From NCBI RefSeq assembly GCF_024125445.1, contig NZ_JAMXWM010000002.1, positions 1 through 64,000 on the forward strand: 64,000 bases of DNA. The letters are read 5' to 3'. The stretch's first letter is position 1. Every line of letters starts with the position of its first letter. The DNA is from Sporolactobacillus shoreicorticis. Its GTDB lineage: Bacteria > Bacillota > Bacilli > Bacillales > Sporolactobacillaceae. Under the pieces are notes generated by a model, which was not told where the DNA came from, did not search any database, and saw nothing but the letters and a program-made list of their open reading frames with translations. Shown piece after piece: positions 19,182 through 28,336 of this stretch. The position numbers were made by a program, and so were the translations under genes.

Positions 19182-20282
19182 ATGGAAAAGATCAGTAAAC
19201 ATCAATTGTTTGTCTTAGTTATGATGGAACAAATAGGAAGCACACAATTATGGGTATTGGGGATAGAGGCTGGCCGGGATGCATGGCTTGCCATTTTATT
19301 TTCAATGCTCCCTGGGTGCTTGCTCATATGGGTTTTCACGGAACTTCAGAAAAACTTTCCCGAAGATAATATAACGGGAATTATATCTAAACTATTGGGG
19401 AAAATAATAGGTTATCCATTAATTTTACTTTTTGCTCTGGTCGATGTTTTTAATTCAACACGAAATATCAGCGAATTTTCTGATCTTCTTAATATGACCT
19501 TTTTACAGAACACACCTTCATTCATGGTTAAGGTACTTTTTTTGTTGACAATCCTTTATATTTCATCAATGGGTATTGAAACGCTTGCGCGGTTAACAGA
19601 AATTATGCTCCCTTCAGTTTTGTTTTTCATTATCCTTGCTTATATTTTAATCATTGTTTCCGGTAATGCTGATTTTAGTCAATTAATCCCGATTATGGGA
19701 AACGGGCCCGGGCCTATATTAAAGGCATCTTATCCGCTCATTGTTAATTTTCCTTTTGGGCTCATCTTTGTCTTCATGCAGTTTTGGCATTTTTCAACAT
19801 CTCAAAAATCAGTGCGAAAGATTACTTTTTTAGCCGTTATTCTTTCGGCTCTCCTTCTCGCGCTCACACAAGCGATCATTGTTTCAACACTTGGCCTTGG
19901 CGTTGCCTCAAGAGCAACCATTCCAATTCTTGAAGTCATTAAAATGATCAATATTGGCGATTTTATTACAAATCTTGATGGACTCGGAATTATATTGATT
20001 TTTATTGAAGGATTTTACATGACCATTATCCATATACTGTCTGCCTCAATGATTTTAACAAGTCTTGTTAAAATGAGTGACTACCGATGGTTGACCATTC
20101 CTATAAGTATTTTTATTCTGTGGTATTCAGGGATATACGAACCGAATTATTCATTTCACGTTCAATATCTGCTGCATCAGGCATGGCAGCAGTTTGTTCC
20201 ACTATATAATGCTGTACCTCTGCTGCTTTTAATTATATATTGGTTAAAAAAATCTTATATGAAAAGCAATGGAAAGCGCTAA
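19182..20282 (+). CDS. Germinant receptor B subunit (GerAB/GerKB family permease)
   Basis: This 366-residue protein with about ten membrane helices belongs to the endospore GerAB family of the APC transporter superfamily. It forms the membrane-embedded, ligand-sensing subunit of a nutrient germinant receptor in the spore inner membrane. The family opening KISKHQLFVLVMMEQIGS and the mid-protein NFPFGLIFVFMQFWHF are visible. It lies on the strand opposite to its presumed partners (A and C subunits), tail to tail with them, which is unusual because these genes usually form one operon. Confidence 0.85.
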   Translation: MEKISKHQLFVLVMMEQIGSTQLWVLGIEAGRDAWLAILFSMLPGCLLIWVFTELQKNFPEDNITGIISKLLGKIIGYPLILLFALVDVFNSTRNISEFSDLLNMTFLQNTPSFMVKVLFLLTILYISSMGIETLARLTEIMLPSVLFFIILAYILIIVSGNADFSQLIPIMGNGPGPILKASYPLIVNFPFGLIFVFMQFWHFSTSQKSVRKITFLAVILSALLLALTQAIIVSTLGLGVASRATIPILEVIKMINIGDFITNLDGLGIILIFIEGFYMTIIHILSASMILTSLVKMSDYRWLTIPISIFILWYSGIYEPNYSFHVQYLLHQAWQQFVPLYNAVPLLLLIIYWLKKSYMKSNGKR

Positions 20283-20301
20283 TAGAAAGGTTGTAATAGC
20301 A

Positions 20302-20448
20302 ATGATTATTCAGCGGTTCATCCATGAATTGACAGGGTGGGGTACAGGGCAGGCAATCCTTGCCATAGGGTGTTGGAGTTATGTATTCATACTGGTTGCT
20401 CTTGCCAGTTTTTATGGCCTTGTTAAATTATTTAAATCTTTTTCATGA
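20302..20448 (+). CDS. Small membrane protein, possible germinant receptor D subunit
   Basis: A 48-residue open frame begins with ATG 19 bases after the B-subunit stop, with AAAGG upstream. It predicts a short amphipathic start (MIIQRFIHELTG), then one long hydrophobic helix, probably a transmembrane segment, and a KLFKSFS tail. Some germinant-receptor operons carry a small D-subunit gene with membrane helices. Location and hydrophobicity fit that role, but known D subunits usually have two helices and I do not recognise the sequence. It ends eight bases before the convergent C-subunit stop. Confidence 0.5.
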   Translation: MIIQRFIHELTGWGTGQAILAIGCWSYVFILVALASFYGLVKLFKSFS

Positions 20449-20456
20449 AAACCCTT

Positions 20457-21641
20457 CTATTTAGTTCCTAAAGGATTGATTTGGAGGCCCGTCTTTTTAA
20501 TTTCTGTTTTTACTTTAACTTTAAAGGGTACAGTAGGAAATGAAGATGCCCATTGGTCCTTTACCTTGTCCCATTCAGACGGATAGCTTTTTTCATAAGC
20601 ACGGCCAAATCCCAATATATCCGTTTTCAGCTTTTTCTGTGATCTATTTACTGTTGATCGAATATCCTTTGTTATGGAATCTGTAAATTTTTGATTAATT
20701 TTTTTTAAAACATCCTGTTTGGAAACAGCTGATCGATCAGTAATCTCCGCTATATTTCCTTCAGCTTCAACATGAATGCAAAAGGTTAGTGAGCCGTTCA
20801 TTCTAATGGGGGTAATTTTGTTTTTTATTTTTGAGAGCTCAATAGACACTTTACTGCTTTTATCATTAGGGGAAGGCACGAGAACATATCCGCCACTTTT
20901 TCCATTAATTATGTAGTTTAATCCTCTTGTTTCCCGACTATTGAGATAGCCAACCAGTTTATCTGCTCGAAAAACAGCAGTTCCGGAATAAAGCAGCCCG
21001 GTCTTCCGTTGTGGTTCGTCATTGAATGAAATGTCCTGTTGATTAAGAAGTGTGAAGACTCCAGTAACAGGATTCAGCCCCTTAGTCTCCATTTTATTGA
21101 TAAAATGAAGGACATCAGTTGTACTTGAGTTGAACATTGATTTCTGCGTTTTAACAATGCCTTCCATGTAGGTCGCCTGAACATTCTCAATGCCATGTTT
21201 GGCTGCAAGTACTTGACTGACGTTATTGGGAGTAACGGCAATTAGTGTTGATTGCCTCATTTCAAAAGTTCTTAATAAGTAATCAGTAAATTCAGTGACC
21301 CCTGTTTTTGCCATCTTTTCTCCAATAATGATCGTTTTTAGATGTGCAAACGATAGCTTCCTATCCAATTTTTCATTCGCTTTTTTTACTGTTTCTAAAA
21401 AACTCTCTCCTGAAGCATTTATGACATCATAGGGTGATTCATTGCTTCCTTGCTGCTGATTGAGCGCACCTGGTCTGATGAACTGTAAAGTCATATCAAT
21501 ATCTCCGTTATTTTCATTTCTATCAATCCCCATTGCAACTACAATTGCCGATTCATTTAGTTCTCCTTTATCCCAGCAGCCTGTAAGTGATATCAGAAAC
21601 AGAAAAACAATTAAGACAAGCGTAATTTTTTTGTAGGTCAA
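20457..21641 (-). CDS. Germinant receptor C subunit lipoprotein (GerAC family)
   Basis: This 394-residue Ger(x)C protein is a lipoprotein on the outer face of the spore inner membrane. The signal peptide ends in a lipobox LTGC followed by WDKGELN, the family's typical mature start. GIDRN and the later IEKMIKKT-type core are recognisable. I choose the TTG at 21641, nine bases after AAAGGA; this gives MTYKKITLVLIV as the signal start and leaves four bases after the A-subunit stop. An ATG 45 bases earlier would put extra residues before the signal peptide. Confidence 0.85.
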   Translation of the reverse strand: MTYKKITLVLIVFLFLISLTGCWDKGELNESAIVVAMGIDRNENNGDIDMTLQFIRPGALNQQQGSNESPYDVINASGESFLETVKKANEKLDRKLSFAHLKTIIIGEKMAKTGVTEFTDYLLRTFEMRQSTLIAVTPNNVSQVLAAKHGIENVQATYMEGIVKTQKSMFNSSTTDVLHFINKMETKGLNPVTGVFTLLNQQDISFNDEPQRKTGLLYSGTAVFRADKLVGYLNSRETRGLNYIINGKSGGYVLVPSPNDKSSKVSIELSKIKNKITPIRMNGSLTFCIHVEAEGNIAEITDRSAVSKQDVLKKINQKFTDSITKDIRSTVNRSQKKLKTDILGFGRAYEKSYPSEWDKVKDQWASSFPTVPFKVKVKTEIKKTGLQINPLGTK

Positions 21642-21645
21642 AGAA

Positions 21646-23247
21646 TCATTTTCCTTTCTTATGAGTTGGACTGGGTCGCTGAGCACGGCTCTGACGATTT
21701 GACTTTCTCCATGTGATAAATTTTGGTCTGCTGTTCATTGACCACAATGGAAGTCTTAAAATACTGTCTTTTAACCCATTTAAAGAAAGTGGAGCAAATG
21801 GAGTCATAAATGGAACGCCGAAGCTTCTTAGCGCACACATATGAGCCAACAGGCATAGAAGCCCAATTGTAACTCCATATAATCCAAATATCCCTCCTAA
21901 TAAAATAAATAAGTATCTGAAAACGATTACCGCATTGTACATGGCAGGCAAAGTAAGTCCGGTAATTCCTGAGAGCGAAGTAACGATGACCATAGGTGCT
22001 CCGACAATCCCGGCTGAAACCGCTGCGTCGCCCATGACTAAAGATCCAACGATAGTGACCGCAGATCCTGTCGCTCGTGGCATTCTAATTCCCGATTCCC
22101 TAATGAGCAAAAAAATCAATTCACTGATTAATGTTTCGATTAACGCAGGGAAAGGTATTCCTTCTCGAGCGGCAGTTAACTTAATTAAAAGTACCGTAGG
22201 AATCATTTCCTGATGAAAGGTCGTAATTGCAACAAATAGGGCAGGAAGGAGTAAAGTTACTGCAAATGCAAAAAAACGGCTAGCACGGACAATGCTTCCA
22301 TAGGACATACGTGAATAATAGTCATCTGGAACCTGAAATGCTTCTGCAAAAATATAGGGTACCGTAAGAACAACTGGAGTTCCATCACATAAGATTGCCA
22401 CTCTGCCTTCTAATAATTTTGCGGCTACCTTATCTGGTTTTTCACTGTTTCCAACGGTTGCAAAGGGTGTAAATGACCGATCTTCAATGAGCTGTTCAAC
22501 ATAACCAGATTCGAGAATGGCATCAATATTGATCTTACTTAGTCGACGTTTCACTTCCTCAACAATTTTATCATTAGCAATTCCTCTGATGAACGCAATA
22601 GAGATGTCCGTATGAGTCTGTTTTCCCAGTATAATATGTTCAAAAATTAAATTGGGATTTTTAATGATCCTTCGTAATAATGAGGTATTCGTTCTCAGTG
22701 TTTCAACAAAGGCTTCCTGAGGGCCTCGAATAACTGTTTCATTTTTTGCTGCTTCGACGTTTCGTTTTTCTCCGCCCTTTACATCAATAGCAAATCCGTT
22801 ATTATTTCCGTCGATAAGCAGACAAGCATTACCGGCAAGAATGTTTTTCACTGTCTCATCAAATGTATCAATTGTTTTTGCATCGGTGACTGATAGGACA
22901 TGTTTGGAAAGATCATGAAATGGACCATTTTTTTTAACCACTGTTACTTGCTGGTCAATAATATGAATGTCTACCATTAATGATTTTACAATGCTTTCTA
23001 AAATAAGCTTTTTATCACCAAGACCATCGATAAAACAAACAAGCGCTTTTGTTTGTTTGGAAACACCAAAATAAAACTCCCTGAAAACAACGTCTTCGCT
23101 TTCCCCAAATGTGGTTTTTAATTGTTTTATATTCACGCTTAATGATTTGCTCAGCTTTTCGCTTTTTACTGAGTTAGACGTAGATTTTGATTCAGCTTTG
23201 TGATTGGTTGTTTGTTTCTTTCTAAATTGAATCATGCGTTTAAACAT
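21646..23247 (-). CDS. Germinant receptor A subunit (GerAA/SpoVAF family)
   Basis: This 533-residue protein has the GerAA layout: a hydrophilic N-terminal domain (1-290) and a C-terminal membrane domain with about five helices. Recognisable segments are FREFYFG near residue 57, the ALLCDGTPVVLTVPYIF-like turn (RVAILCDGTPVVL), LPALFVAITTFHQEMIPT and RATGSAVTIVGSLVMGDAAVSAGIV. It works with the C and B subunits as a nutrient receptor. The first 40 residues are unusually rich in Lys, Ser and Asn. The ribosome site GGGTGAG is close to the ATG. The C gene follows after four bases. Confidence 0.88.
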   Translation of the reverse strand: MFKRMIQFRKKQTTNHKAESKSTSNSVKSEKLSKSLSVNIKQLKTTFGESEDVVFREFYFGVSKQTKALVCFIDGLGDKKLILESIVKSLMVDIHIIDQQVTVVKKNGPFHDLSKHVLSVTDAKTIDTFDETVKNILAGNACLLIDGNNNGFAIDVKGGEKRNVEAAKNETVIRGPQEAFVETLRTNTSLLRRIIKNPNLIFEHIILGKQTHTDISIAFIRGIANDKIVEEVKRRLSKINIDAILESGYVEQLIEDRSFTPFATVGNSEKPDKVAAKLLEGRVAILCDGTPVVLTVPYIFAEAFQVPDDYYSRMSYGSIVRASRFFAFAVTLLLPALFVAITTFHQEMIPTVLLIKLTAAREGIPFPALIETLISELIFLLIRESGIRMPRATGSAVTIVGSLVMGDAAVSAGIVGAPMVIVTSLSGITGLTLPAMYNAVIVFRYLFILLGGIFGLYGVTIGLLCLLAHMCALRSFGVPFMTPFAPLSLNGLKDSILRLPLWSMNSRPKFITWRKSNRQSRAQRPSPTHKKGK

Positions 23248-23470
23248 ATTCTCACCCTGTTATGCGTTCCGTTTCATTTAGTATTTCACGTTTGCTTTTT
23301 TTTATGTTATTTTAATCACTGACAGAGGAAAATTCTACAACTTTTAATCAATTGCGTTATTCTCGAAAGCAATAATGCTTGTGAAAAGTAGGCGGTTAGA
23401 CTGGATAATAATTATTAGATTCTCATTTATCGTTTGAATTAGTTTGAAAAATTATAGGAGTTGATTGTAT

Positions 23471-24421
23471 TTGACTGCACCAACGGGACTTATTCCTAAA
23501 TCTAAATATTTTTCGTTGACTCCTCTTGATGATGGCGTCTGGGCAGCACTCTCTATAGCGGGAACAGGTTCTTGGTCGAATGCAGGAATTATTGATCTGG
23601 GAGAACAAACGATTATTTTTGATGCATTTGCCACACCAACAGCAGCAGCTGATTTACGAATAGCTGCCAAAAAATTAACGGGCCGACCAGCAACAGTCGT
23701 TCTGAATAGCCATTATCATTTTGATCACGTAAATGGGAATCAAGTCTTTCAAGGGATACCAATCATTAGCACAAAACTCACGCGAGAACAAATAGCTGTT
23801 CAACAGCCAAGACTTATAGACGTATTTAAGAAGAATAATACGGAACTGTTAGATCAAACAAAGAAAGAAATGGAACAAGAAAAAAGTCCTGAAAAGCGTC
23901 AGGAATTAGAATACCTGCTTGGCGACTATTCAATGATTATAAAGGACACGAAAAGGTTTAAATTAACATTACCAACGATTACTTTTGAAAATAAAATCAC
24001 GTTAAATGGTGTGAGAATGTCGGCCGAGTTTATTACCTATGGCGGGGGACATACAATCAGTGATTCATTTCTGTATTTGCCAAAGGAGCAAATACTATTC
24101 TTAGCTGATCTTATGCACATCGGATACCATGCCGATGTCAGGCAGGGAAATGCGGATCATTGGATCGAGCTATTGAAAAAAGTTAAAAAGCTAAAGATTA
24201 AAAAAATCGTTTCCGGTCATGGAACGATTGGGACGGCAAAAGATATAGACAACATGATTGATTATCTTCGCACCATCAAACAGATTGCCATAGATTGGGG
24301 TCGGCATGGCGGTACCATTGAGAACATAAATGAAATCGAAATACCCAAAAACTATGCGTCCTATGGCGCACCGAGTATTTTTCATTACAATATAAAATCC
24401 TTGCTGGAAAAGGGAAATTGA
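23471..24421 (+). CDS. Metallo-beta-lactamase-fold hydrolase
   Basis: This 316-residue protein has the MBL fold with the metal motif SHYHFDHVNGN (about residue 78), a second metal histidine in GGGHTISDSF, the bridging aspartate region LADLMH and a final histidine in SGHG. There is no signal peptide, so it is probably cytoplasmic. The subfamily is the broad SoxH/quorum-quenching-like group; the substrate is unknown. I choose the TTG at 23471, ten bases after AGGAG. It stands alone, divergent from the germinant receptor A gene. Confidence 0.75.
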   Translation: MTAPTGLIPKSKYFSLTPLDDGVWAALSIAGTGSWSNAGIIDLGEQTIIFDAFATPTAAADLRIAAKKLTGRPATVVLNSHYHFDHVNGNQVFQGIPIISTKLTREQIAVQQPRLIDVFKKNNTELLDQTKKEMEQEKSPEKRQELEYLLGDYSMIIKDTKRFKLTLPTITFENKITLNGVRMSAEFITYGGGHTISDSFLYLPKEQILFLADLMHIGYHADVRQGNADHWIELLKKVKKLKIKKIVSGHGTIGTAKDIDNMIDYLRTIKQIAIDWGRHGGTIENINEIEIPKNYASYGAPSIFHYNIKSLLEKGN

Positions 24422-24775
24422 GACAACCTGACCGGTTTATTAATGAGTTTATTTTTGGGGATTAAGAAAGTACTTTGATTTTTACTTTGCAGCGCTAATT
24501 CGTTCACAAAAATCGATCTAACATAGTTTTAAAGGTAAATGATAAATTGGCGAGGCGCTCCCGAATTGCCCACGGAACACGGTCATTCGAAGGCACGGTT
24601 ATTGTAGTGGTTCTTTGGCACAGCCGTCTTTTTATAAAACAACATGAGGAGGAAACAGGACATAAAAAAGAAATATGCACTATTTGGTGCGTATTCATTG
24701 ATTATGCGCTAATTCACGCATAATTCATTGATGCGTACCAAGTGATGAGGTAGAATAGGTTATGAGGTGTCTCCC
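24422..24775. other. Intergenic region upstream of satD
   Basis: No gene was seen. The right half holds a 56-base imperfect inverted repeat (24685-24740), listed separately, close to the satD start. Confidence 0.5.
24685..24740. repeat. Imperfect inverted repeat upstream of satD
   Basis: Two 24-base arms, beginning TGGTGCGTAT and ending ATGCGTACCA, match at 18 of 24 positions around an eight-base centre; the inner TATGCG/CGCATA is perfect. It sits 35 bases before satD and could be an operator or a leader hairpin. Confidence 0.5.
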
Positions 24776-25465
24776 ATGTCTTTTTTCTTTTTTGATTATA
24801 AACCCTATGTTGCTATTATTGGTGATATTGTTGCGTCAAAACAGCTTGTCGATCGACAAACTGTTCAAAAACAACTGAGAACGACATTGAATGCTATTAA
24901 TGAAATGTATCGTAATGATATTGCTTCAAAATTCATGATCACATTGGGCGATGAGTTTCAAGGGTTGCTTCAAATTGGAAATCATGCATTTGAAATCGTT
25001 GAAACAATTGAGCGGGCGATGCGTCCAACAGAAATTCGTTTTGGTCTAGGCGTCGGGAAAATCACAACACCTATTAATTTCGATATTCCCTTGGGAGCAG
25101 ATGGACCGGCTTATTACAACGCAAGGAAGATGATTGATGAGCTCAAGTCGATGAAAAAAAAGAAGAAGGAACCCAGGATTACAATGAAAATTGACATTGA
25201 GGACAACGCCGACGTATCCGAACTCATTAATGCGGTTTTTTCGTTAACTACGGTTCTAAAAGCTAAATGGACCGATAGGCAGCGGGAGATTATCGATGTC
25301 TATTTAAAATGCAGCGGGACTCAAAGTGATGTGGCAAATCATCTTGGCATCCATCAGTCTAATGTTCAAAAAGCTTTGTCAAACGCTGACTTTTATACCT
25401 ATCAGAATGTGCTGACCACTGTCACAAACATCTTGTCAAAAATACAGGAGACGAAAGATGATTAA
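24776..25465 (+). CDS. SatD family protein
   Basis: This 229-residue protein matches the SatD family, named from an acid-tolerance-linked operon of Streptococcus mutans. It starts AIIGDIVASKQLVDR, has a conserved ITLGDEFQGLL (about 58), and ends with a helix-turn-helix-like segment, GTQSDVANHLGIHQSNVQKALS (about 180-205), suggesting nucleic-acid or regulatory contact. The biochemical function is not established. The ATG at 24776 has GAGGTG six bases upstream. It overlaps the next gene by eight bases, and this pairing with a DUF3307 membrane protein is common. Confidence 0.75.
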   Translation: MSFFFFDYKPYVAIIGDIVASKQLVDRQTVQKQLRTTLNAINEMYRNDIASKFMITLGDEFQGLLQIGNHAFEIVETIERAMRPTEIRFGLGVGKITTPINFDIPLGADGPAYYNARKMIDELKSMKKKKKEPRITMKIDIEDNADVSELINAVFSLTTVLKAKWTDRQREIIDVYLKCSGTQSDVANHLGIHQSNVQKALSNADFYTYQNVLTTVTNILSKIQETKDD

Positions 25466-26174
25466 ATTGTTCTTTAGCTTTTTCCTAATCATACATATAC
25501 TCGGTTTTTTCTATTTCCAAAGTGACAGGCGCTCAGGGAAATATACATATATAGTGCGTAACAGTTTTATTTATTTGCTGATTTCCTTATTTTTTTTAAT
25601 TCCCTTTTACTCCTCTCCGCTACTCATATCAGTATTTCTCTTGTCTATCTTGCATTTTGTGATTGAGAGTGTCAACTACCTTTGTAAAAAGAGACAGACT
25701 GCCTCATTGTTTGTTACAGAACAATTAATCTATCTTGGTTTCATAAGTATTGTTGCTTCCATTCTTATTTATTTGGATTATAGATTAGAATTGTTGCCGC
25801 CATTCAACACTTTTCTATCAAAAATCACAATAAATCCGGATCATTTACTTACATGGATTGGTCTCTTGTTAATCGCGATCAAACCTGCGAATGTTACAAT
25901 AAAGCAGCTGCTGGCAAAGTATAAGCCTGATCATGAAGAGAGCGTTTCCTACAACCAAATTAAAGCCGGAGCACTAATCGGGACTCTTGAAAGAATAATT
26001 ATTCTATTATTAATTAGCGTTGGTCAATATTCGGCAATCGGACTTGTTCTGACAGCTAAATCTGTAGCGAGATATAACAAAATATCAGAGGACAAAGCAT
26101 TTGCCGAGTATTATCTTATTGGTTCTCTATTTAGTACATTGTATGCAATTGGCGCCTATTTCATCTTTATATAG
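25458..26174 (+). CDS. DUF3307 family membrane protein
   Basis: This 238-residue, mostly hydrophobic protein has about six to seven predicted helices and belongs to the DUF3307 group found next to SatD. Its start overlaps the satD end by eight bases, so the two are probably translationally coupled. A partly conserved charged loop, SVSYNQIKAGALIGTLERIII, lies near residue 165. The function is unknown; the constant pairing suggests SatD is its cytoplasmic partner. Confidence 0.7.
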   Translation: MIKLFFSFFLIIHILGFFYFQSDRRSGKYTYIVRNSFIYLLISLFFLIPFYSSPLLISVFLLSILHFVIESVNYLCKKRQTASLFVTEQLIYLGFISIVASILIYLDYRLELLPPFNTFLSKITINPDHLLTWIGLLLIAIKPANVTIKQLLAKYKPDHEESVSYNQIKAGALIGTLERIIILLLISVGQYSAIGLVLTAKSVARYNKISEDKAFAEYYLIGSLFSTLYAIGAYFIFI

Positions 26175-26349
26175 GGTCCTAGCTAATTGAAAAAAGATGA
26201 TGCCTGCATTCTCCTATTATAAAAAAGATCCTCCGCCATACTAGAAAATTTCCTCTCATGTACCTGCCGAAGATCTTGTTATTTTTCTAGTTTATACTGT
26301 TTTGTGGTTTGCTTATTAGACTATTTCCTTATATATATTTAGACAGCGG

Positions 26350-27144
26350 ATGGATCATAAAGTAATTGATATAAAGTTTAATATAGATGTGGTGCCGCTA
26401 ACCATCGGATACACGAAAGAAAAGGTCAGTCATTCAGATAGTGAGGGACGTAGTGTGGATAGAGCAGAAAATAGTGTTGATAAAACGAAAACAGAAGTGC
26501 CTAAAAGGGCTGGAGTGAAAGCGAAATCATCAAAGTCAGAATCCCAATTGACAAATATTCAGAGTCAACCGCCCATTGCAGAAACGAATCTAGCTAAACA
26601 AACCAATCAAATTGTAACAGTTGTCGCGGATGGTATTCACGCCCATATAACACTTTGGATAAAGAATGGAGATACGTGGGGGAAATCTTTGGAGACAAAT
26701 GGTTTCGTTGGCAAATACGGAGTGGGGCAAGCTCATGAAGGGTCGATGAGTACACCCTATGGCGCTTATTCGTTAGGATTTGCATTTGGTAAGAGCAATC
26801 CTGGAACAAAGCTTCCATTTAGAAAAATTACACCTAAGTCCTGGTGGGTAGAAGATAGCAATGATCCGCATTATAATACATGGCAGGAAGGGAACCACTT
26901 CAATAAACCAAGTGAGCATCTAGCCGACTATCCTGTCCAGTACAAGTACGCAATGGTCATCAATTATAATAATGCTCGAACTCCTGGGGCAGGATCAGGA
27001 TTTTTCGTCCATGTCTCTAATGGCAGTTATACCGCCGGATGCGTGTCCTTGCCGCAAAACCAAATGATTCGGCTGCTCAAGATGCTGGCCCCGGGCGCTT
27101 TTATTCTGAATGTTACGAGTGAGCGTCAAATTAAGAAATTTTAG
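26350..27144 (+). CDS. L,D-transpeptidase-like protein without a visible signal peptide
   Basis: This 264-residue protein ends in a YkuD-type catalytic domain: FFVHVSNGSYTAGCVSLP carries the catalytic histidine and cysteine (about 217-230), in the TAGC rather than SHGC form. Such enzymes cross-link peptidoglycan or attach proteins to it. The first 90 residues are hydrophilic and rich in Lys, Ser and Thr, with no signal peptide, and no good ribosome site precedes the ATG. A stop codon lies about 36 bases upstream in frame, so the N-terminus looks shortened or rewritten. It may be inactive through lack of export. Confidence 0.65.
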   Translation: MDHKVIDIKFNIDVVPLTIGYTKEKVSHSDSEGRSVDRAENSVDKTKTEVPKRAGVKAKSSKSESQLTNIQSQPPIAETNLAKQTNQIVTVVADGIHAHITLWIKNGDTWGKSLETNGFVGKYGVGQAHEGSMSTPYGAYSLGFAFGKSNPGTKLPFRKITPKSWWVEDSNDPHYNTWQEGNHFNKPSEHLADYPVQYKYAMVINYNNARTPGAGSGFFVHVSNGSYTAGCVSLPQNQMIRLLKMLAPGAFILNVTSERQIKKF

Positions 27145-27198
27145 GGCCAGCTCGTTGAAAATTCGCGGGCATACATAAGCTTTTACTCGATCAAGATC

Positions 27199-27252
27199 AA
27201 CAGTCCTTTTCCGGAGATTCTCAGTATAGATCACCTGTTGGACTGTTTTTTT
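27199..27252 (+). terminator. Terminator after the L,D-transpeptidase gene
   Basis: AACAGTCC pairs with GGACTGTT around a 33-base loop and is followed by TTTTT. The loop is long, so it is less certain than the others. Confidence 0.5.
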
Positions 27253-27294
27253 CAATCCGATCAAAATATACTGATTTAACCTGTATTGTGGACC

Positions 27295-28251
27295 TCACCA
27301 CTTGGCCAGCTTTTTTCGAATCATGTTCCGCAACTCATCGGGCATCATCACAACGTTTAATTCATCGCCTAAAAACAACAACCACTCAGCGTAAAAAGTT
27401 AATCGTTCCTCATTGTGTTCATCAACAAAGTCTGAAAATCGTGCAGCTTGCTGAAAAGCATCTAAATAGTGCAAACTAAGCGTTGGCGGGTGGATTTGTT
27501 TGAACTTATTAATTGCACTCCTGCCTAACGTAACAATCAAATTAGGTTCAGGACAACTTTCTTTCAATAGCGCAGTGAGTTGTTCCTGTGACATCGGCTG
27601 TTGATTATCGATACGTGCAGCCTGAATACGGTCAACACGAAATATCCGCTGCGCTTGACGCATGAAATCAAAGGTTACTGCGTACCAATTGGCATTGCGA
27701 TTGAAAAAATGAAGCAGGTATACGTGTCGTATTATCGGCTCAGCGTGCGGCTTTTGGTAATCAAAGATGAGATAACGACTCTTTAGTGCGAGTTCGAGTA
27801 CCGTTTTAAGCATTGGTGTGGGAAAGTCGGCTAATTCCAGCAAGTCAGGATTGTTTGGATTGGTATTTTGAAATTGCAGCAAGTGCTTTAATTCAATTAA
27901 TTCGTCTTGTTGACCGGTTGAGGCAATGGCGAGCAGCTTTTCACTTAACGTTTTACGATTTTGCAGATAGGGTAGTTGCTGATTCGCCGTCCCCAGAAAA
28001 GCAATGAACAATGCTTTAAGTTCGTCATTGGTAAATTGCACAGCCGGTAATAACTGGTTTGACATAATCGAATAACCACCATCACGTCCGACTTCAGCTA
28101 CGAGGGGCATTCCTAATGCTTCAATATCGTGCACATCACGAATTGCCGTTGAACGGGAAATAGTAAACTCGCGCATCAGTTCGCTGATGGTAAAGAATTG
28201 CCGATTATTCATATAACGCATCATTGTATTTAATCGTTCTGTTCTTTTCAT
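27295..28251 (-). CDS. WYL-domain transcriptional regulator (YafY type)
   Basis: This 318-residue regulator has an N-terminal HTH (1-60, with FTISELMREFTISRSTAIRDVHDIEALG and GRDGGYSI) and a WYL-type domain from about 140, with DYQKPHAEPIIRHVYLLHFFNRNANWYAVTFD. AAAGGA precedes the ATG. It is divergent from a GyrI-like effector-binding protein, an arrangement frequent in lactic acid bacteria. I infer that it controls that gene and itself; the ligand is unknown. Confidence 0.8.
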   Translation of the reverse strand: MKRTERLNTMMRYMNNRQFFTISELMREFTISRSTAIRDVHDIEALGMPLVAEVGRDGGYSIMSNQLLPAVQFTNDELKALFIAFLGTANQQLPYLQNRKTLSEKLLAIASTGQQDELIELKHLLQFQNTNPNNPDLLELADFPTPMLKTVLELALKSRYLIFDYQKPHAEPIIRHVYLLHFFNRNANWYAVTFDFMRQAQRIFRVDRIQAARIDNQQPMSQEQLTALLKESCPEPNLIVTLGRSAINKFKQIHPPTLSLHYLDAFQQAARFSDFVDEHNEERLTFYAEWLLFLGDELNVVMMPDELRNMIRKKLAKW

Positions 28252-28336
28252 TACTTTAATTCCTTTTTAAAAGGTATCATTTTTTGACATAGTTAAGCGT
28301 TACACTAAGTATATCAAATAAAAGGAGAAATAAAAC

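Noticed and set aside
20457-21686. C-subunit start at the ATG at 21686
   Set aside because: It would add residues before the signal peptide and overlap the A gene; the TTG at 21641 has a good ribosome site.
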